DNA of 64,000 bases from Paraperlucidibaca sp. (GCA_018066805.1 JAGPVX010000018.1:1-64000); one strand, 5' to 3'; shown: positions 46,185 through 56,643, counted from the first letter of the stretch. Notes: generated by a model not told the origin, from the letters alone. Numbers and translations are program-made.

Positions 46185-47207
46185 ATGTCGATTACGCTGG
46201 CGGTTGATGTAATGGGAGGCGACTTCGGTGCCTCCGTTACTGTGCCAGCGGCGTTAAAAATAGCCGCCATTGCCCCCGACGTGAGTTTTTTGTTGGTGGG
46301 TGATGAAGCGGCTATTTTGCCATTTCTGGAAAAAACTCCAGATGCTCTGCGCAAGCGCATGAGCATTGTGCACACCAGCGAATTTGTCACCATGGACGAT
46401 AAAGTCTCGGTGGCGCTGCGTCAGAAAAAGCGCTCTTCCATGCGCTTGGCTGCTGAAGCTGTTCGCGATGGCCACGCTCAGGCTTGTATCTCTGCGGGCA
46501 ATACCGGCGCGCTCATGGCCGTTAGCCGTTTTGTGCTAAAAACCCACCCCGCAATAGGCCGCCCAGCCATCATGACGGCCCTGCCAACGCAGCGTGGTCA
46601 TGTTCATATGCTTGATCTCGGCGCCAATATTGATTCTGAGCCTGCTCATTTGCTGCAGTTTGCTCGTATGGGCTCGCTTGTGGCGGGCGCGCTCGATGGC
46701 CATGCCAGTCCGCGCGTGGCTCTCCTTAATATTGGCGAAGAAGAAATCAAGGGCAACGACCTCATCAAGCAGACGCATGAGCTGCTGCGTAACTCCGGTC
46801 TAAATTACATCGGCTATATCGAAGGCGATGGTGTTTTCCGTGGTGAGGCAGAAGTGGTTGTCTGCGATGGTTTCGTTGGCAATATCGCGCTGAAAAGTTC
46901 TGAGGGTGTGGCGAAAATGATCGCCGCCATGATCAAAGTGCAGATCAACCGTAATTGGCTGACCAAAATATTGGGCGCTTTGGCTTATCCCATTTGGCGT
47001 GGCTTGAAGTCACAAATGGACCCTGGTCGCTACAATGGTGCCAGCCTCGTTGGCCTCAATGGCATTGTCATCAAAAGCCATGGTAGTGCCGATATCTCCT
47101 CCTTTGCGCATGCGCTTGAAGTCGCTATGTTAGAAGTGCGCAAAGATATTCCCGGCCTCATCTCGCGACGCTTTAGCGAAGCCGAGAGCAGCGCCGCTAG
47201 CGAATAG
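46185..47207 (+). CDS. plsX: phosphate acyltransferase PlsX
   Basis: PlsX makes acyl-phosphate from acyl-ACP for the PlsY route to lysophosphatidic acid. The 340-residue protein starts with LAVDVMGGDFGASVTVPAAL, the family hallmark, and contains ACISAGNTGALMAVSRFVL near 103-121, LDLGANIDSEPAHLLQFA near 144 and VVCDGFVGNIALKSSEG near 222. It starts 13 bases after rpmF and leads into fabD after 35 bases, so lipid genes are likely co-transcribed from the yceD promoter. Confidence 0.95.
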   Translation: MSITLAVDVMGGDFGASVTVPAALKIAAIAPDVSFLLVGDEAAILPFLEKTPDALRKRMSIVHTSEFVTMDDKVSVALRQKKRSSMRLAAEAVRDGHAQACISAGNTGALMAVSRFVLKTHPAIGRPAIMTALPTQRGHVHMLDLGANIDSEPAHLLQFARMGSLVAGALDGHASPRVALLNIGEEEIKGNDLIKQTHELLRNSGLNYIGYIEGDGVFRGEAEVVVCDGFVGNIALKSSEGVAKMIAAMIKVQINRNWLTKILGALAYPIWRGLKSQMDPGRYNGASLVGLNGIVIKSHGSADISSFAHALEVAMLEVRKDIPGLISRRFSEAESSAASE

Positions 47208-47242
47208 TAAAAACTCATCTATTCATATAAAAAGGACCAACT

Positions 47243-48178
47243 ATGACGACGACTGCATGGGTATTCCCAGGTCAAGGCTCGCAAAGCATTGGCATGCTTG
47301 CTGATTTAGCCGCTAGTTATCCCATTATTGAAGCGACCTTTGCTGAAGCTTCAGCCGCCTTGGGTAAAGACCTGTGGGCATTGGCGCAAAACGGCCCTGA
47401 GGCCGAAATGAACGCCACTGAAAACACACAGCCCTTATTGCTCGCCGCAGGTATTGCCGTTTGGCGTGCGTGGAAACAAGCGGGCGGCCCTGCGCCAGAC
47501 TATTTAGCCGGTCATTCTTTGGGCGAATACACCGCACTGGTTGCCGCCGAGGTGATCTCACTGGCCGATGGTGTGCGCCTAGTCGCCGAGCGTGGCCGCT
47601 TGATGCAAGATGCCGTACCTGCAGGTGAAGGTGCGATGGCTGCGATTTTGGGCCTCGATAATGAGCAAGTCATTGCCGCCTGCAAAGCCGCTGCCGATGG
47701 CGACGTCGTTGCCGCAGTTAACTTTAATGCGCCCGGCCAAGTGGTTATTGCCGGCAGTGCCGCAGCGGTTGATCGTGCCATTATTGAGTGCAAAGCAGCT
47801 GGCGCTAAGCGTGCCTTGCCGCTATCGGTGAGTGCGCCGTCGCATTGTGCCTTGATGCGCCCTGCGGCAGACGAGCTAGCTAAGTGCTTCTATGCACTGA
47901 CATTTAACAAATCGGTCATCCCTGTGGTGCAAAATGTTTCGGCAAAAGTGGCCAGCGATACAGCGACGCTACAGGCGGCATTGGTCGAGCAGCTCTATAG
48001 TCCCGTGCGTTGGGTTGAGTGCGTTGAGCATCTGAGTGCCTTGGGCGTAACGCAAATGCTTGAAAGTGGCCCGGGTAAAGTCCTCACGGGCTTGAATAAG
48101 CGTATTGATAAAAATATGACTCATTGGTCACTAGATTCAACCGAAGGTATGACTGCTGCGTTAGAATCACTTTGCTAA
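47243..48178 (+). CDS. fabD: malonyl-CoA-ACP transacylase
   Basis: FabD loads malonyl groups on the acyl carrier protein for fatty acid synthesis. The 311 residues are the standard length. FPGQGSQSIGML lies at 8-19, the nucleophile Ser92 is in GHSLGEYTALVAA, and the catalytic His is in SAPSHCALMRPA near 197-208. AAGGA at 47231-47235 precedes the ATG. It begins the fabD-fabG-acpP-fabF block. Confidence 0.96.
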   Translation: MTTTAWVFPGQGSQSIGMLADLAASYPIIEATFAEASAALGKDLWALAQNGPEAEMNATENTQPLLLAAGIAVWRAWKQAGGPAPDYLAGHSLGEYTALVAAEVISLADGVRLVAERGRLMQDAVPAGEGAMAAILGLDNEQVIAACKAAADGDVVAAVNFNAPGQVVIAGSAAAVDRAIIECKAAGAKRALPLSVSAPSHCALMRPAADELAKCFYALTFNKSVIPVVQNVSAKVASDTATLQAALVEQLYSPVRWVECVEHLSALGVTQMLESGPGKVLTGLNKRIDKNMTHWSLDSTEGMTAALESLC

Positions 48179-48225
48179 GCTAAGACGATCGGCTTGAAAG
48201 TTGTTTTTGAGCCAGAGGATTAAAT

Positions 48226-48969
48226 ATGAGTGAGTCAGAAAAAGTAGCGCTAGTAACTGGCGCTACACGTGGCATAGGTCGAGCAATTGCTTTAGCCCTT
48301 GGTCAACAAGGTCATACTGTCGTTGGCACTGCGACCACAGCCGAAGGTGCTGAGCGCATTGGCGCTGCATTTGCTGAGGTTGGCGTAAAAGGCAAAGGCG
48401 TCGTGCTCAATGTTGCTGATGCTGAATCTATTGATCAGACCATTGCCGCGATTAACGCCGAATTTGGTGCACCACAGATCGTGGTCAATAACGCCGGGAT
48501 CACCCGCGATAACCTCATGCTGCGCATGAAGGCCGATGAGTGGGATGACGTTATCAATACCAATTTATCGGCGATTTTTCGCGTTACCAAGGCATGCCTT
48601 AAAGGTATGACCAAGGCGCGTTGGGGCCGCATTATTAATATCAGCTCGGTGGTTGGTTCCATGGGTAACCCTGGGCAGGCCAATTATGCCGCTGCAAAAG
48701 CTGGGCTTGAAGGCTTTAGCCGTGCCTTGGCTGCTGAGATTGCTTCGCGCAACATCACGGTCAATTCCATTGCACCAGGCTTTATTGAAACAGATATGAC
48801 TCAGGCTTTGCCGGAGGCGCAACGCGAGTTGTTACTCAAGCAAGTGCCGGCAGGTCGTTTAGGGCAACCGGAAGATATCGCCTCCGCGGTCGCGTTTTTG
48901 GCCTCAGATGCGGCGTCTTATATCACTGGAACCACGCTGCACGTCAACGGCGGCATGTACATGGCTTAA
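48226..48969 (+). CDS. fabG: 3-oxoacyl-ACP reductase
   Basis: FabG is the NADPH-dependent reductase of the elongation cycle. The 247-residue short-chain dehydrogenase has the cofactor loop TGATRGIGRA at 11-20, NNAG at 88-91, and the catalytic set Ser140/141 in INISSV, Tyr154 and Lys158 in YAAAK. The C-terminal NGGMYMA ending is typical. AGAGGA lies upstream of the ATG. After the stop there is a 140-base gap that contains a separate promoter for acpP. Confidence 0.96.
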   Translation: MSESEKVALVTGATRGIGRAIALALGQQGHTVVGTATTAEGAERIGAAFAEVGVKGKGVVLNVADAESIDQTIAAINAEFGAPQIVVNNAGITRDNLMLRMKADEWDDVINTNLSAIFRVTKACLKGMTKARWGRIINISSVVGSMGNPGQANYAAAKAGLEGFSRALAAEIASRNITVNSIAPGFIETDMTQALPEAQRELLLKQVPAGRLGQPEDIASAVAFLASDAASYITGTTLHVNGGMYMA

Positions 48970-49037
48970 CATAAGGCTATGAAATTCCTACATAAGTTGA
49001 CTGAAACAACTACTTACGGTTTGACGGCAGGCTGTTC

Positions 49038-49080
49038 TTGCCAGCCACAAGTCGCTTCACTAGACTTAGTCGCGACTTGT
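49038..49080 (+). promoter_or_regulatory. acpP promoter flanked by an inverted repeat
   Basis: TTGCCA (49038-49043) and TAGACT (49061-49066) are 17 bases apart and resemble a sigma70 promoter. A perfect 9-bp inverted repeat, ACAAGTCGC (49047-49055) with GCGACTTGT (49072-49080), brackets the -10. A regulator binding there would control acpP. The layout resembles the repeat over the yceD promoter, though the sequence is different. Confidence 0.5.
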
Positions 49081-49109
49081 CGGCCTAACCGACATCACAG
49101 GAGATAAAC

Positions 49110-49349
49110 GTGAGCACAATCGAAGAACGCGTCAAAAAAATCGTTGCCGAACAACTGGGTGTTAAGTTGGAAGAAGTAACTAACGAAGCTTCATTTGTCG
49201 ATGATTTGGGCGCTGACTCGCTGGACACCGTTGAATTGGTGATGGCGTTGGAAGAAGAATTTGAAACAGAAATCCCCGATGAAGATGCTGAGAAAATCAG
49301 CACCGTGCAAACGGCCATTGACTATGTTACTGCGCACAGCAAGCAGTAA
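49110..49349 (+). CDS. acpP: acyl carrier protein
   Basis: The 79-residue acidic carrier holds growing acyl chains on 4'-phosphopantetheine. The attachment site is Ser37 in the DSL motif of [18 protein letters not shown]. It begins [18 protein letters not shown], very close to the enteric protein. The start codon is GTG, with CAGGAG at 49098-49103. High expression is expected from its own promoter and a strong terminator downstream. Confidence 0.98.
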   Translation: MSTIEERVKKIVAEQLGVKLEEVTNEASFVDDLGADSLDTVELVMALEEEFETEIPDEDAEKISTVQTAIDYVTAHSKQ

Positions 49350-49360
49350 GTAGTTTGTGT

Positions 49361-49398
49361 AAAAAGCCGCAGTAGCGTTTGCGCTCCTGCGGCTTTTT
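49361..49398 (+). terminator. intrinsic terminator after acpP
   Basis: A perfect 12-bp stem pairs AAAAAGCCGCAG (49361-49372) with CTGCGGCTTTTT (49387-49398). The loop can pair further as AGCG with CGCT. Strong, probably partial, attenuation before fabF would set a high ACP to FabF ratio. Confidence 0.9.
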
Positions 49399-49421
49399 CG
49401 TGTCAGAGAGTGGAGAAATAC

Positions 49422-50660
49422 ATGGCAAAGCGTCGCGTAGTGGTCACAGGTTTGGGCATGCTTACCGGCCTTGGTGCCGGTGTAGAGTCGACCTGGCAGG
49501 GCATTAAAGCCGGTCAAAGCGGTATACGCACGGTCACGGATTTTGATTGCAGCGCTTTGACTACTCAGTTTGCCAGTCAAGTGCCTGATTTTATTGTCGA
49601 TGATTATATGCCTGCGAAAGAAGCGCGGCGCATCGATGGCTTTATTCAGTATGGCCTCGCAGCAGGCTGTCAGGCCATGAAAGACTCTGGTCTTGAGATT
49701 ACAGAGGCTAATTGCGACCGTGTTGGTGTCGTGTTGGGCTCGGGTATTGGTGGTTTAAACACTATTACATCTACCCATACGAATTTACTTGAGGGTGGCC
49801 CACGCAAAGTGTCGCCATTCTTTGTGCCTGGCTCCATCGTCAATATGGCAGCGGGCATGTTGGCTATTCGCTTTGGTCTTAAAGGGCCAAATCTTGCGAT
49901 CGCTACAGCCTGCACGACTGGTACTCACAGCATTGGCATGGCGGCACGCATGATTGCCTATGGCGATGCCGATGCCGTGCTTGCTGGTGGTGCTGAGAAG
50001 GCCGTTAGTTTATTGGGTTTGGCGGGCTTTGCTGCACCGCGCGCGCTATCGACTCGCAACGATGACCCTGCAGCTGCCAGTCGGCCATTTGACCGCGACC
50101 GCGATGGCTTTGTCATGGGCGACGGCGCTGGCGTGGTGATGCTCGAGCTGCTAGAGCATGCACAAGCTCGTGGCGCCAGAATTTACGCTGAGCTTGTGGG
50201 TTTTGGCATGAGCGAAGATGCCTTTCACATGACTTCCCCCGTTGAAAATGGTGCCGGTGCAGCAGCGGCCATGCGTAATGCGTTAAAAGATGCTGGGCTG
50301 AATCCTGAGCAAGTGGACTATATCAATGCGCATGGCACTTCAACTTCAGCCGGCGATATCGCTGAGTCGCTTGCCATTGAACAAGTGTTTGGCGACCACG
50401 CTACAAAACTGGCAGTAAGCTCGACGAAATCTATGACTGGGCATTTGCTCGGTGCAGCCGGTGGCGTAGAGGCGATTTTCAGTGTCTTGGCGATACGCGA
50501 CCAGATCGTGCCGCCAACCATCAACCTCGATAATGTCGACCCACAATGCCGTCTCGACTATGTGCCTAATACCGCGCGTGAACAGCGTGTCGATGTTGTG
50601 GTATCGAACTCTTTTGGCTTTGGTGGCACCAATGCCTCGTTGGTGTTTCGGCGTCTGTGA
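49422..50660 (+). CDS. fabF: 3-oxoacyl-ACP synthase II
   Basis: FabF performs elongating condensations and has a role in unsaturated chain length. The 412-residue product begins [20 protein letters not shown]. The catalytic Cys164 is in [14 protein letters not shown], and the two histidines are in [11 protein letters not shown] near 302 and [13 protein letters not shown] near 338. The ending [17 protein letters not shown] is canonical. TGGAG lies just before the ATG at 49422. The stop overlaps the pabC start by four bases. Confidence 0.96.
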   Translation: MAKRRVVVTGLGMLTGLGAGVESTWQGIKAGQSGIRTVTDFDCSALTTQFASQVPDFIVDDYMPAKEARRIDGFIQYGLAAGCQAMKDSGLEITEANCDRVGVVLGSGIGGLNTITSTHTNLLEGGPRKVSPFFVPGSIVNMAAGMLAIRFGLKGPNLAIATACTTGTHSIGMAARMIAYGDADAVLAGGAEKAVSLLGLAGFAAPRALSTRNDDPAAASRPFDRDRDGFVMGDGAGVVMLELLEHAQARGARIYAELVGFGMSEDAFHMTSPVENGAGAAAAMRNALKDAGLNPEQVDYINAHGTSTSAGDIAESLAIEQVFGDHATKLAVSSTKSMTGHLLGAAGGVEAIFSVLAIRDQIVPPTINLDNVDPQCRLDYVPNTAREQRVDVVVSNSFGFGGTNASLVFRRL

Positions 50661-51547
50661 CGCAGCTAACGGTGAGCGTCTGGCGCGGCGCTGAGCAGCT
50701 CGATGCCATCGCCAGCGATGATCGCAGCCTGCGCTATGGCGATGGCCTGTTTGAGACCGTACGAGTCTTGGCAGGCAGGCCAGTGCTCATGGAGCAGCAT
50801 TGGGCGCGCCTTAGCGTAGGCTGCGAGCGTTTAGGCCTGCCAGATGAGTCCATTTGGCGAGCCCATGTAACGTCATTTTTAGCTAATCGCCACCATGGCA
50901 TCTTGCGAATTCAAGTCAGCGCCGGCTCCGGCGGACGTGGCTATGCTCGCCCTAGCATCTGCCGGCCGGTATTGATATTGCATTGGTTCGATGAGCCGAT
51001 GCCGCCACGCGATTGGGCGGAACAGGGCATTTGCATGTCTGAGGCTAGTCTACGATTGGCCGAGCAGCCAGCGTTGGCGGGCATTAAACACAGCAATCGA
51101 CTCGAGCAAGTGTTGCTACGGCAAGAGCTCAGCGCTACGCCTGAATGCCAAGAAGCCGTGGTATATGACCAGTCTGGGCGCGTTATCGAAGGTGTGTTTA
51201 GCAACCTATTTTTTGTCCGCGATGGTGAATTACACACGCCAGCGTTGGGCCGATGTGGCGTGCGTGGAGTGCTTCGTGATGCCTTGCTTGATGCTTGCTC
51301 AGAGCATGGTATCGCCGCTGTTGTTGGGGATTTTACGCGAGCAGACTTACTCAGCGCCGACGCCATTTTCTTCGTTAATAGCGTCAATGGGTTGTGGCCG
51401 GTGCGGCGTTGGTTATCAGGACAAGAGCAGCTCATACCCGTTGGTTCGAGCAATGAAAGCGCCACTAGCCACGATAAGGCTTGGCGAATCGATGCAATCA
51501 CCCGACAATGCCAAGACATCATTGCCCCGTGGTTTGCTAACGCATGA
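50657..51547 (+). CDS. pabC: aminodeoxychorismate lyase
   Basis: A fold-type IV PLP enzyme that gives p-aminobenzoate for folate. The 296-residue protein has [19 protein letters not shown] near 21-39, the PLP lysine in [17 protein letters not shown] near 139-150, and [10 protein letters not shown] near 178. It starts with GTG overlapping the fabF stop and its own stop overlaps mltG. It carries a C-terminal extension of about 25 residues beyond the usual fold. Position after fabF matches the enteric order. Confidence 0.92.
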   Translation: MTQLTVSVWRGAEQLDAIASDDRSLRYGDGLFETVRVLAGRPVLMEQHWARLSVGCERLGLPDESIWRAHVTSFLANRHHGILRIQVSAGSGGRGYARPSICRPVLILHWFDEPMPPRDWAEQGICMSEASLRLAEQPALAGIKHSNRLEQVLLRQELSATPECQEAVVYDQSGRVIEGVFSNLFFVRDGELHTPALGRCGVRGVLRDALLDACSEHGIAAVVGDFTRADLLSADAIFFVNSVNGLWPVRRWLSGQEQLIPVGSSNESATSHDKAWRIDAITRQCQDIIAPWFANA

Positions 51548-52554
51548 GTACACTCGCTGCCCCAAAAAAACCGATTCGTAAACGCCGCTGGTTGTTAATG
51601 GCTGTTTTGGTCGTGCTCGCTATTATTGCCTATCGCATTTTTCTGCAATCGGTCACCTTGCCCACCGAAGGTGTGAAGCTGCGCGTGGCGCGAGGCAGTC
51701 ACTGGCAGCAAGTCGCCACTCAGCTCAGCGATCAAGGCATTATTCACAGCCAATGGTCCTTGCGAGCCTATCTGTTTTTACGTCCCGGCGAAGAAGTTTT
51801 GCTGCCGGGCGTATTTAACTTTCGCCCACCAATGACGCTTGAGCAGCTGGTGTCACGGCTATCGCAGGCTCCCGATGGCACGCCGGCGATGCTGGTGATC
51901 GAGGGCACGCGTTACAGCGACTTGCTGGCGACTATTGCCGCACGCGATGACGTGCGCCATGGCGTTGCCGAAATGACAGACGAGCAGGTATTGGCGGCCA
52001 TAGGCGCAGAGGAGTCACATCCCGAAGGTTTGTTTGCACCTGATACCTATGTGATGGATGACGACTCTCGCGATATCGATATTTTGCGCCGACTATACCT
52101 GCGTCAAAAACGTATTTTGGCGGCAGAGTGGGCTGCGCGCGCGCCTGACTTGCCCTATAAAACGCCTTATGAAGCGTTAATCATGGCGTCGATTATTGAA
52201 AAAGAAACCTCACGCAATGATGAGCGCGCGCGAGTAGCCGGCGTTTTTGTACGACGTATGAGAATTGGTATGCGCCTGCAAACCGACCCCACCGTGATCT
52301 ATGGCATGGGTGAGGCTTTTCGCGGCAATATCTCGCGCAAAGATCTGCGTGCTGCTACTGACTACAACACCTATCGCATTGATGGTTTGCCACCGAGCCC
52401 GATTGCTTTGCCGAGTCGCGCATCGATTCATGCCGCGATGCATCCTGCCGAAAGCGATGCGATCTTCTTTGTTGCCGATGGCAAGGGCCGTCATATTTTT
52501 TCCGCGACGCTAAAAGAGCATAACAACGCGGTGAATAAGTATCAGCGTCAATGA
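51544..52554 (+). CDS. mltG: endolytic murein transglycosylase MltG
   Basis: An inner-membrane lytic transglycosylase that cuts nascent glycan strands. The 336-residue product has one transmembrane helix (about 16-32), a LysM-like region near 45-110, and the YceG core. The catalytic Glu219 is in [22 protein letters not shown], followed by [14 protein letters not shown] and [17 protein letters not shown]. It overlaps both pabC and tmk by four bases. Confidence 0.95.
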   Translation: MSTLAAPKKPIRKRRWLLMAVLVVLAIIAYRIFLQSVTLPTEGVKLRVARGSHWQQVATQLSDQGIIHSQWSLRAYLFLRPGEEVLLPGVFNFRPPMTLEQLVSRLSQAPDGTPAMLVIEGTRYSDLLATIAARDDVRHGVAEMTDEQVLAAIGAEESHPEGLFAPDTYVMDDDSRDIDILRRLYLRQKRILAAEWAARAPDLPYKTPYEALIMASIIEKETSRNDERARVAGVFVRRMRIGMRLQTDPTVIYGMGEAFRGNISRKDLRAATDYNTYRIDGLPPSPIALPSRASIHAAMHPAESDAIFFVADGKGRHIFSATLKEHNNAVNKYQRQ

Positions 52555-53210
52555 GTAAGCATCATTCGTGGCCACGTTTCATCACCCTAGAGGGCGGTGA
52601 GGGCGTCGGCAAAAGCACCAATCTTGCCGCGATGGCTGAGCTGCTGCGCGCAACAGGCCGTGAACTAGTGGTCACACGTGAACCCGGCGGTACGCCATTG
52701 GCGGAAACTATTCGCGAATTACTACTGGCACCCCGCGATGAAAAAGTCGCGCCCGACGCCGAGCTACTATTGCTCTTTGCCGGTCGCGCACAGCATTGGC
52801 AGCAAGTGATTTTGCCGGCATTGCAGCGTGGCGCTTGGGTGCTCTGCGATCGCTTTTTAGATGCTACTTATGCTTATCAAGGCGGTGGCCGCGGTCTTGA
52901 TGTAGGGTTGATCGATAGCCTCTCTGAACTCGTGCTAAAGGCTCAAGGCCCGGCACTCACCTTACTGCTCGATGTTGATGTTGCCACTGGCATGAGCCGC
53001 GCCAGTGAGCGCGCGGCACTTGATCGCTTCGAGCAAGAACAGCTGAGTTTTTTTGAGCGCGTGCGAGCTAGCTATTTGGCACGTGCTGAGGCCGAGCCTG
53101 AGCGTATGAAACGCATTGATGCAGGCCAAGCATTGGCCGCCGTGCAGCGTGATGTTGCCAGTGTCCTATCGGCCCATATTGCCCATTGTGAGACTCACCA
53201 TGTTGACTGA
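52551..53210 (+). CDS. tmk: thymidylate kinase
   Basis: It phosphorylates dTMP to dTDP. The 219-residue protein has the P-loop [11 protein letters not shown] near 13-23, the DR(F/Y) motif in [21 protein letters not shown] near 96-115, and a LID region around 145-160. The ATG overlaps the mltG stop. Its end overlaps the holB start by 11 bases. Confidence 0.95.
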   Translation: MSKHHSWPRFITLEGGEGVGKSTNLAAMAELLRATGRELVVTREPGGTPLAETIRELLLAPRDEKVAPDAELLLLFAGRAQHWQQVILPALQRGAWVLCDRFLDATYAYQGGGRGLDVGLIDSLSELVLKAQGPALTLLLDVDVATGMSRASERAALDRFEQEQLSFFERVRASYLARAEAEPERMKRIDAGQALAAVQRDVASVLSAHIAHCETHHVD

Positions 53211-54207
53211 TGTATATCCCTGGCAGCAGGGTATTTGGGCCTCGCTTAATCGTTTGTTGAATGCCGAGCGCCTGCCGCATGCCATGCTTTTTGCTGCTCC
53301 AGCAGGCACTGGTAAACGCCGCCTAGCCGATGCCTTTGCTGCGCGAATGTTGTGTCAAACGCCATCGCTTGATGCGGCTTGCGGCCAATGCCGAGGTTGC
53401 CAGCTCTTAGCCGCTGGCACACATCCAGACTATTACGTGCTAAGCCCCGAGACCGATGGCGATAAAGTCAGCAAAGTTATCAAGATTGATCAGGCGCGCG
53501 CTGTTGTCAGCTTTGCTTCGCAAACGGCGCAAATGCAGGGTTATCGCGTCATCATCATTGATCCTGCTGATGCGCTGAACACCTCATCGGCCAATGCCAT
53601 GTTGAAAACCTTGGAAGAGCCCGGTCAGCGCTGCGTATTTTTGCTGCTGACTGATCAGCCCACGGCCTTACTAGCGACTATCCGTAGCCGCTGCCAGCTG
53701 CTGCCGTTGAGCTTGCCTGACGAAGAAGATGCGCTAGCGTGGTTGCGTCCGCAGCTGAGTGTGCCGGCGATGGCCGAGACTTTGCTGGGCTTAGCACGTG
53801 GTGCGCCATTGGCGGCCTTGGCCTTGAGTGAGTCACCATGGTTTGTTCAGCGCCAGCCTATTCTCGACGCCTTGCTGGCGGTGGGCAGTGGCGCTGAGCA
53901 GCCATTAACTGCGGCTCAGCAGTTCACTAAAGTGAACCCGATTGAGCAAATCACCGCCTGGCAAAGCCTGCTCGATGACGCCGTGCAGCAGGGCTTAGCG
54001 CCAGAGTTGCCGGTGCGCCATAGCGATCTGCCATCGCTGCAAAAGCTCGCTGAAATCAACGCGCAATGCTTGCTAGAAACACTGTGGCAGGCCGTGGAAG
54101 CACGCCGTTTGCTCGATGACACCAACGTTGCTGCCGCCACTATTCTCGATAATCTTTGGTTGCATTGGGCGCGTGCAACTCGTCAAGGAGGTCATCATGT
54201 TCGTTGA
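53200..54207 (+). CDS. holB: DNA polymerase III subunit delta'
   Basis: The clamp-loader subunit of 335 residues. A degenerate Walker [12 protein letters not shown] is at 33-43, zinc-binding cysteines at 52, 61, 64 and 67, and the SRC motif in [11 protein letters not shown] near 165. [17 protein letters not shown] near 128-144 is conserved. The ATG at 53200, within the end of tmk, gives the standard N-terminus [14 protein letters not shown]. In Pseudomonas a pilZ gene separates holB from tatD; here tatD follows directly with an 11-base overlap. Confidence 0.93.
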   Translation: MLTDVYPWQQGIWASLNRLLNAERLPHAMLFAAPAGTGKRRLADAFAARMLCQTPSLDAACGQCRGCQLLAAGTHPDYYVLSPETDGDKVSKVIKIDQARAVVSFASQTAQMQGYRVIIIDPADALNTSSANAMLKTLEEPGQRCVFLLLTDQPTALLATIRSRCQLLPLSLPDEEDALAWLRPQLSVPAMAETLLGLARGAPLAALALSESPWFVQRQPILDALLAVGSGAEQPLTAAQQFTKVNPIEQITAWQSLLDDAVQQGLAPELPVRHSDLPSLQKLAEINAQCLLETLWQAVEARRLLDDTNVAAATILDNLWLHWARATRQGGHHVR

Positions 54208-55006
54208 TAGTCATTGCCATTTAGACATGCTCAAACTCGACCGCCACGATGGCTCGTTGGCGCGCGCGCTGGATGCCGCTCGTGCTCGCGGCGTTGAGCA
54301 TTTTCTCTGCGTGAGTGTGGAAACCGAGAAGTTTGGCGACCTGTGTGCGATTGCCGATCAGCATGCTGATGTGTCTCTGAGTATTGGCGTGCATCCGTGT
54401 CATACCGACGCGCATGCGCCTAGCGTGACTGAGTTGCTAAAGCTCGCACAGCATCCGCGTGTGGTCGCCATTGGCGAGACTGGCCTGGACTATTTTCACG
54501 ATGCCAGCACACGCGAACAGCAGCAGGCTCTATTTTCTACGCATATTGAAGTCGCTCGCCAGACCGCTAAACCTTTGATTATTCATACCCGTTCATCGCG
54601 TGATGATGTGCTGGCACAAATGCGCCGCGAAGGTGCAGAGCGTGCGGTGATGCATTGCTTTACTGAAGACTGGGCGACCGCCGAGGCAGCGCTGGACTTG
54701 GGCTATTACATCTCGATTTCAGGCATTGTGACTTTTAATAAAGCGCTGGAATTGAAAGAAGTGGCTAAGCGCATTCCGCTCGATCGCTTGCTGATTGAAA
54801 CTGACGCGCCGTATTTGGCACCTACGCCTAATCGCGGCAAGCCAAATGAGCCGGCGTACTTACCAGATACTGCCGCTCATATTGCTGAACTGCGTGGCTT
54901 GAGTGTGGAGGCGTTGGCTGAAGCAACCACAGAGAACTTCAAACGCTTATTTGGTCTGAAGTCGCTCTCACCCTTGGTACTAGCACCAAGGTCCATGGCA
55001 GACTAA
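54197..55006 (+). CDS. TatD-family metal-dependent hydrolase
   Basis: A 269-residue TatD-type TIM-barrel hydrolase, a putative DNase or deacylase (YcfH group by position). The metal ligands appear in [11 protein letters not shown] at residues 2-12, in IGETGLDYFHDAS near 94, in IHTRSS and MHCFTEDW near 135-160, and in LIETDAPYLAPTPNRGKPNEP near 200-220. AAGGAGG just before the ATG gives an ideal ribosome site within the end of holB. The biological substrate is unresolved for this family. Confidence 0.92.
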   Translation: MFVDSHCHLDMLKLDRHDGSLARALDAARARGVEHFLCVSVETEKFGDLCAIADQHADVSLSIGVHPCHTDAHAPSVTELLKLAQHPRVVAIGETGLDYFHDASTREQQQALFSTHIEVARQTAKPLIIHTRSSRDDVLAQMRREGAERAVMHCFTEDWATAEAALDLGYYISISGIVTFNKALELKEVAKRIPLDRLLIETDAPYLAPTPNRGKPNEPAYLPDTAAHIAELRGLSVEALAEATTENFKRLFGLKSLSPLVLAPRSMAD

Positions 55007-55077
55007 ACTCCTGTCTTCATAGATTATTTGCCCGACTACGAGGGAATATGGATCTCTCGTTGACACAAGGAGCTGGC

Positions 55078-55722
55078 ATGAGTGACTTAGCCAAAGCCAC
55101 GCAAAAAGCGCGCGAATTTCGTCAGCGTGAACAAGACATTCTCGATTGTGCACAAGCGCTATTCATTGAGCATGGCGAAGATAAAGTCACGGTAGAAATG
55201 ATTGCCGACAAAGTGGGTATTGGCAAAGGCACTATCTATAAGCATTTCGAAACAAAAAACGAAATCTATGTGTTGTTAATGATCCGCTATGAAGATGAGT
55301 TGGCGGACATGTTCGCTCGCATCGACATGACCGAAGATAAGCAAACTTTGGTGCGCGAATATTTCACTTTTCGCGTTAAGGATGCCGACAAATACTTATT
55401 GTTCGAGCGCCTAGAAAGCAAACTGGTGGCCGATGGCGCTGTGCCTGCCATGCTAGGGAAATTGCATGCTATCCGTTCGTCAAACGTGGATACGCTGTAT
55501 GCCATGGTGGAAGGGCAAATTAAGGCGGGTAAGCTCGCCGATGTGCCACCGTCTTGGCATATCGCTGCGGCATGGGCCCTAGCTCATGGTGCATCTGCCC
55601 TAACAAAGTCGGGCTTTTACACGCAATTTATTGGTGAAAAAGAGCCATTTCTAGACTTTTTGCTTAATGTGGCTGTCCGCATGGGTAATAAACAAGTTTT
55701 GGGTAAAAAGCCAAAGCATTGA
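55078..55722 (+). CDS. TetR-family transcriptional regulator
   Basis: A 214-residue repressor-type protein. The helix-turn-helix is VTVEMIADKVGIGKGTIYKHFETKNEIY at about residues 39-66, preceded by the helix REQDILDCAQALFIEHG. The C-terminal ligand domain gives no clue to its effector. AAGGAG at 55065-55070 supports the ATG at 55078; an in-frame ATG at 55048 lacks such a site. It lies between tatD and etfBA with gaps on both sides and could act on either the etf genes or distant lipid genes. Confidence 0.85.
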   Translation: MSDLAKATQKAREFRQREQDILDCAQALFIEHGEDKVTVEMIADKVGIGKGTIYKHFETKNEIYVLLMIRYEDELADMFARIDMTEDKQTLVREYFTFRVKDADKYLLFERLESKLVADGAVPAMLGKLHAIRSSNVDTLYAMVEGQIKAGKLADVPPSWHIAAAWALAHGASALTKSGFYTQFIGEKEPFLDFLLNVAVRMGNKQVLGKKPKH

Positions 55723-55891
55723 TTTTTAATAGCTTTGCTTGCAATTAAAGAGTATTTCGTCGGTCGGCAGGTTGACCGTTAAAGCATCACACTGCAAGAT
55801 ACCGAGCCTTTCGAGAGCAGTCTGTGCGCGCTGCGCGCCTTTTCTCGTCATGTTCATCATTCGTTTAAATCGTTAAATAGCTGAGGATTCC

Positions 55892-56641
55892 ATGAAGGTT
55901 CTTGTCGCTGTCAAACGCGTTGTCGATTACAACGTCAAAGTTCGCGTGAAAGCGGATAACTCCGGCGTGGAGCTGGCCAATGTCAAAATGGCCATGAACC
56001 CGTTCTGTGAGATCGCGGTAGAAGAAGCTGTTCGTCTGAAAGAGAAAGGCATCGCTACTGAAATTATTGCGGTCACTGTTGGTCCACAAGCTGCGCAAGA
56101 ACAACTGCGTACTGCTCTGGCCCTAGGTGCCGACCGTGCCATTCTGGTGCTAACCGATGACGTCGCTGAGCCGCTGGCTATCGCGAAAATTCTGAAAGGA
56201 ATTTGCGATGAAGAACAGCCTGGTTTGGTTGTTTTAGGTAAGCAAGCCATCGATGGTGATAACAACCAAACTGGCCAAATGCTGGCTGCGTTGGCTGGTT
56301 TTGCCCAAGGCACATTTGCTTCAGTCGTAGAAGTCGCTGGCGATAAAGCCAAAGTGACTCGCGAAATCGACGGTGGTTTGCAAACCGTTGAGCTGACATT
56401 GCCTGCGGTAATTACTACCGACTTGCGTTTGAACGAGCCACGCTATGCGTCGCTGCCAAACATCATGAAAGCAAAGAAAAAGCAGCTGGATACGAAAGCA
56501 CCTGGTGACTACGGTGTCGATACCACGCCACGTTTGAAAACAGTAAAAGTGAATGCCCCTGCTGAGCGTAGCGCTGGCATCAAGGTGAAAACTGTTGAAG
56601 AGCTGGTCGATAAACTGAAAAACGAAGCGAAGGTGATCTAA
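55892..56641 (+). CDS. etfB: electron transfer flavoprotein beta subunit
   Basis: The 249-residue beta subunit, with EtfA, carries electrons from acyl-CoA dehydrogenases to the quinone pool. It starts [20 protein letters not shown], and contains [18 protein letters not shown] near 36-53 and the AMP-binding [22 protein letters not shown] near 113-135. GAGGA lies before the ATG. A gap of 169 bases precedes it and holds no gene; TTGACC near 55771 might be a -35 but I see no good -10. Confidence 0.96.
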   Translation: MKVLVAVKRVVDYNVKVRVKADNSGVELANVKMAMNPFCEIAVEEAVRLKEKGIATEIIAVTVGPQAAQEQLRTALALGADRAILVLTDDVAEPLAIAKILKGICDEEQPGLVVLGKQAIDGDNNQTGQMLAALAGFAQGTFASVVEVAGDKAKVTREIDGGLQTVELTLPAVITTDLRLNEPRYASLPNIMKAKKKQLDTKAPGDYGVDTTPRLKTVKVNAPAERSAGIKVKTVEELVDKLKNEAKVI

Positions 56642-56643
56642 TC

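Noticed and set aside
53116..53210. A longer frame for holB reaching back into tmk, as if fused or frameshifted
   Set aside because: The family N-terminus starts at 53200 and tmk is complete to its own stop; the overlap is ordinary.
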